Position numbers and translations under genes: made by a program
Part shown: piece by piece, positions 5,973 to 6,931 of the stretch
Numbering within the stretch: the first letter of the stretch is position 1
Layout of the letters: the number at the start of each line of letters is the position of its first letter
The notes under the pieces: model-generated
Told to the model about the DNA's origin: nothing
The model's input: the letters and a program-made list of their open reading frames with translations, nothing else
Database searches by the model: none
Assembly: GCA_002315815.1 (NCBI GenBank)
Contig: DCIN01000013.1
Coordinates: forward strand, 42,176 to 49,106
Reading direction: 5' to 3'
Length of the DNA: 6,931 nucleotides
Origin: Bacteroidales bacterium UBA1725
Lineage (GTDB): Bacteria; Bacteroidota; Bacteroidia; Bacteroidales; UBA932

Positions 5973-6725
5973 ATGAGAAAGAACATTGTTGCCGGAAACT
6001 GGAAAATGAACACAACAGTTCCGGAGGGCGTAGAGCTCGCAAAGGCGGTAGTCGCCAAATCCGTAGAAGTCCCCGCTGAGGTAGGTCTCATCGTGGCAGT
6101 TCCTTTCACACACCTTACAAGCGTTGCTTCGGTGCTCAGTTCACGTGTGGAACTCTCCGCAGAGAATTGCGCCGACAAGGCCAAAGGTGCATACACCGGA
6201 GAAGTTTCGGTCGATATGATCAAATCTTGCGGAGCACAGTGGACAATTCTCGGTCATTCCGAGCGCCGTCAGTACTATGGAGAGACTGACGAGAAACTCG
6301 TCGAGAAGACAAAACTTGCTCTTGCGGCAGGTCTTGGTGTCATTCTGTGCGTAGGTGAGAATCTTGAACAGAGAGAAGCCGGAAAGCATTTCGATGTTTG
6401 CGAGTCTCAAATCAAAAATGTGCTTTTCAACTTCAGCGCAGAGGATATGAAGAATATTGTCGTTGCCTATGAACCGGTGTGGGCTATCGGCACAGGCAAA
6501 ACCGCTACTGCTGAACAGGCCGAAGAAATACACGCTTTCATACGTAAAGTCCTTGCCGACAAGTTCGGAACTCAGGTTGCCGACAACACTACCATACTCT
6601 ATGGTGGCAGTTGCAAACCGTCCAATGCCAAAGAACTTTTTGCTCAGAAGGACATAGATGGAGGACTTATCGGAGGTGCAGCCCTTAATGCCGATGACTT
6701 CATCCAGATAGCCCTTTCGTTCTAG
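5973..6725 (+). CDS. tpiA: Triosephosphate isomerase
   Basis: Interconverts dihydroxyacetone phosphate and glyceraldehyde-3-phosphate in glycolysis and gluconeogenesis; a cytoplasmic (beta/alpha)8 barrel, dimeric in the family. The product is 250 residues, the usual length. All catalytic elements are present: NWKMN with N9 and K11, the electrophile H95 in GHSERR (94-99), the catalytic base E167 in YEPVWAIGTGKTA (166-178, the mobile lid loop), and the phosphate-binding YGGSCKPSN (210-218) and GLIGGAAL (231-238). The frame is open upstream to 5874, but that extension would cross the promoter and the tyrS start; ATG 5973 gives the family N-terminus MRKNIVAGNWKMN. It is followed about 70 nt later by an intrinsic terminator, so it is probably monocistronic. 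Confidence 0.97.
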   Translation: MRKNIVAGNWKMNTTVPEGVELAKAVVAKSVEVPAEVGLIVAVPFTHLTSVASVLSSRVELSAENCADKAKGAYTGEVSVDMIKSCGAQWTILGHSERRQYYGETDEKLVEKTKLALAAGLGVILCVGENLEQREAGKHFDVCESQIKNVLFNFSAEDMKNIVVAYEPVWAIGTGKTATAEQAEEIHAFIRKVLADKFGTQVADNTTILYGGSCKPSNAKELFAQKDIDGGLIGGAALNADDFIQIALSF

Positions 6726-6747
6726 TGAAACGTAACGGTATTTGAAC

Positions 6748-6771
6748 CGGATTAGCGTTCGGTGAAATCCG
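6748..6771 (+). other. Possible 3'-UTR hairpin downstream of tpiA
   Basis: CGGATT (6748-6753) and AATCCG (6766-6771) are complementary around a 12-nt loop, with a competing ACCG/CGGT pairing inside. No T-run follows. It may be a stabilising structure in the tpiA 3' UTR; weak evidence. Confidence 0.3.
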
Positions 6772-6794
6772 CCCATAATTGAGGATTAATTGAC

Positions 6795-6819
6795 AGGCCC
6801 GCATCAACGGGCCTTTTTT
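6795..6819 (+). terminator. Intrinsic terminator downstream of tpiA
   Basis: GGCCCG (6796-6801), a CATCAA loop, then CGGGCC (6808-6813) form a perfect 6-bp GC-rich stem followed by six T (6814-6819). One further A-T pair can extend the base. This is a textbook rho-independent terminator, about 70 nt after the tpiA stop. Confidence 0.92.
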
Positions 6820-6830
6820 GATTCACAATA

Positions 6831-6931
6831 CGCCTGGCCATCCGTACCGCACAGGGCCTTCAGCGGTACCAAATGCTCTTCGCCTGACCTTCCGTACCGC
6901 ACAGGTCCTCCAGCGGTACCAAACACTCTTC
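6831..6931. repeat. 50-bp tandem repeat array (two full units, continues past the window)
   Basis: Units at 6831-6880 and 6881-6930 are 44/50 identical, and base 6931 starts a possible third with the expected C. Each unit holds the inverted repeat GTACCGC...GCGGTAC (6844-6850/6863-6869 and 6894-6900/6913-6919) with a 12-nt centre. CCTG near the left end of each unit is also complementary to CAGG in the centre. The six differences (unit positions 7, 10, 26, 30, 44, 45) all miss the 7-bp arms. The period is not a multiple of 3, so this is not a coding repeat. Whole units repeat without variable spacers, so it is not a CRISPR array. Function unknown. Confidence 0.85.

Noticed and set aside
6141..6776. 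211-codon minus-strand open frame opposite tpiA
   Set aside because: tpiA is complete with all catalytic residues; the antisense frame has no recognisable domain.
6831..6931. Repeat array as a CRISPR
   Set aside because: The full 50-bp unit is repeated with scattered substitutions; there are no unique spacers between identical repeats and no cas genes.

Overview
The window reads as ordinary chromosomal DNA from a member of the Bacteroidota, most likely Bacteroidales. The evidence is protein style (a short RNase G-type Rne/Rng without the long RNase E tail, an HslR-like S4 protein, Bacteroidales-like TpiA and RbfA), TAnnTTTG-type -7 promoter elements in the intergenic gaps, and no clear Shine-Dalgarno sequences before the starts. 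Seven genes fill almost all of it. I see no tRNA, rRNA, CRISPR array, insertion sequence or phage gene.

Layout: 1-94 is the upstream flank of rng, with a small palindrome and a weak promoter. rng (RNase G, +) runs tail-to-tail into hslR (S4 RNA-binding protein, -); the stop codons overlap, and a strong rng terminator hairpin lies across both stops. hslR is divergent from a ManA-family cupin gene (+) across a 41-bp symmetric promoter gap. The cupin gene converges on, and overlaps by 38 bp, a compact minus-strand operon tyrS-rbfA-FtsX-like permease whose genes overlap by 1-4 bp at each junction. tyrS is divergent from tpiA (+) across a 73-bp gap in which the two -7 elements sit back to back. 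tpiA ends before an intrinsic terminator, and then a 50-bp tandem repeat array begins and runs off the right edge.

Functionally the block mixes RNA metabolism and translation (RNase G, HslR-like ribosome/RNA binding, TyrRS, RbfA) with central sugar metabolism (TpiA and a ManA-like protein) and an envelope transporter subunit (LolC/E-type). The most unusual items are: the ManA-like protein, which appears to have lost two of four metal ligands and an active-site Arg; the 50-bp hairpin-forming tandem repeats at the right edge; and the two symmetric divergent promoters. I did not find evidence for a new multi-gene system here.
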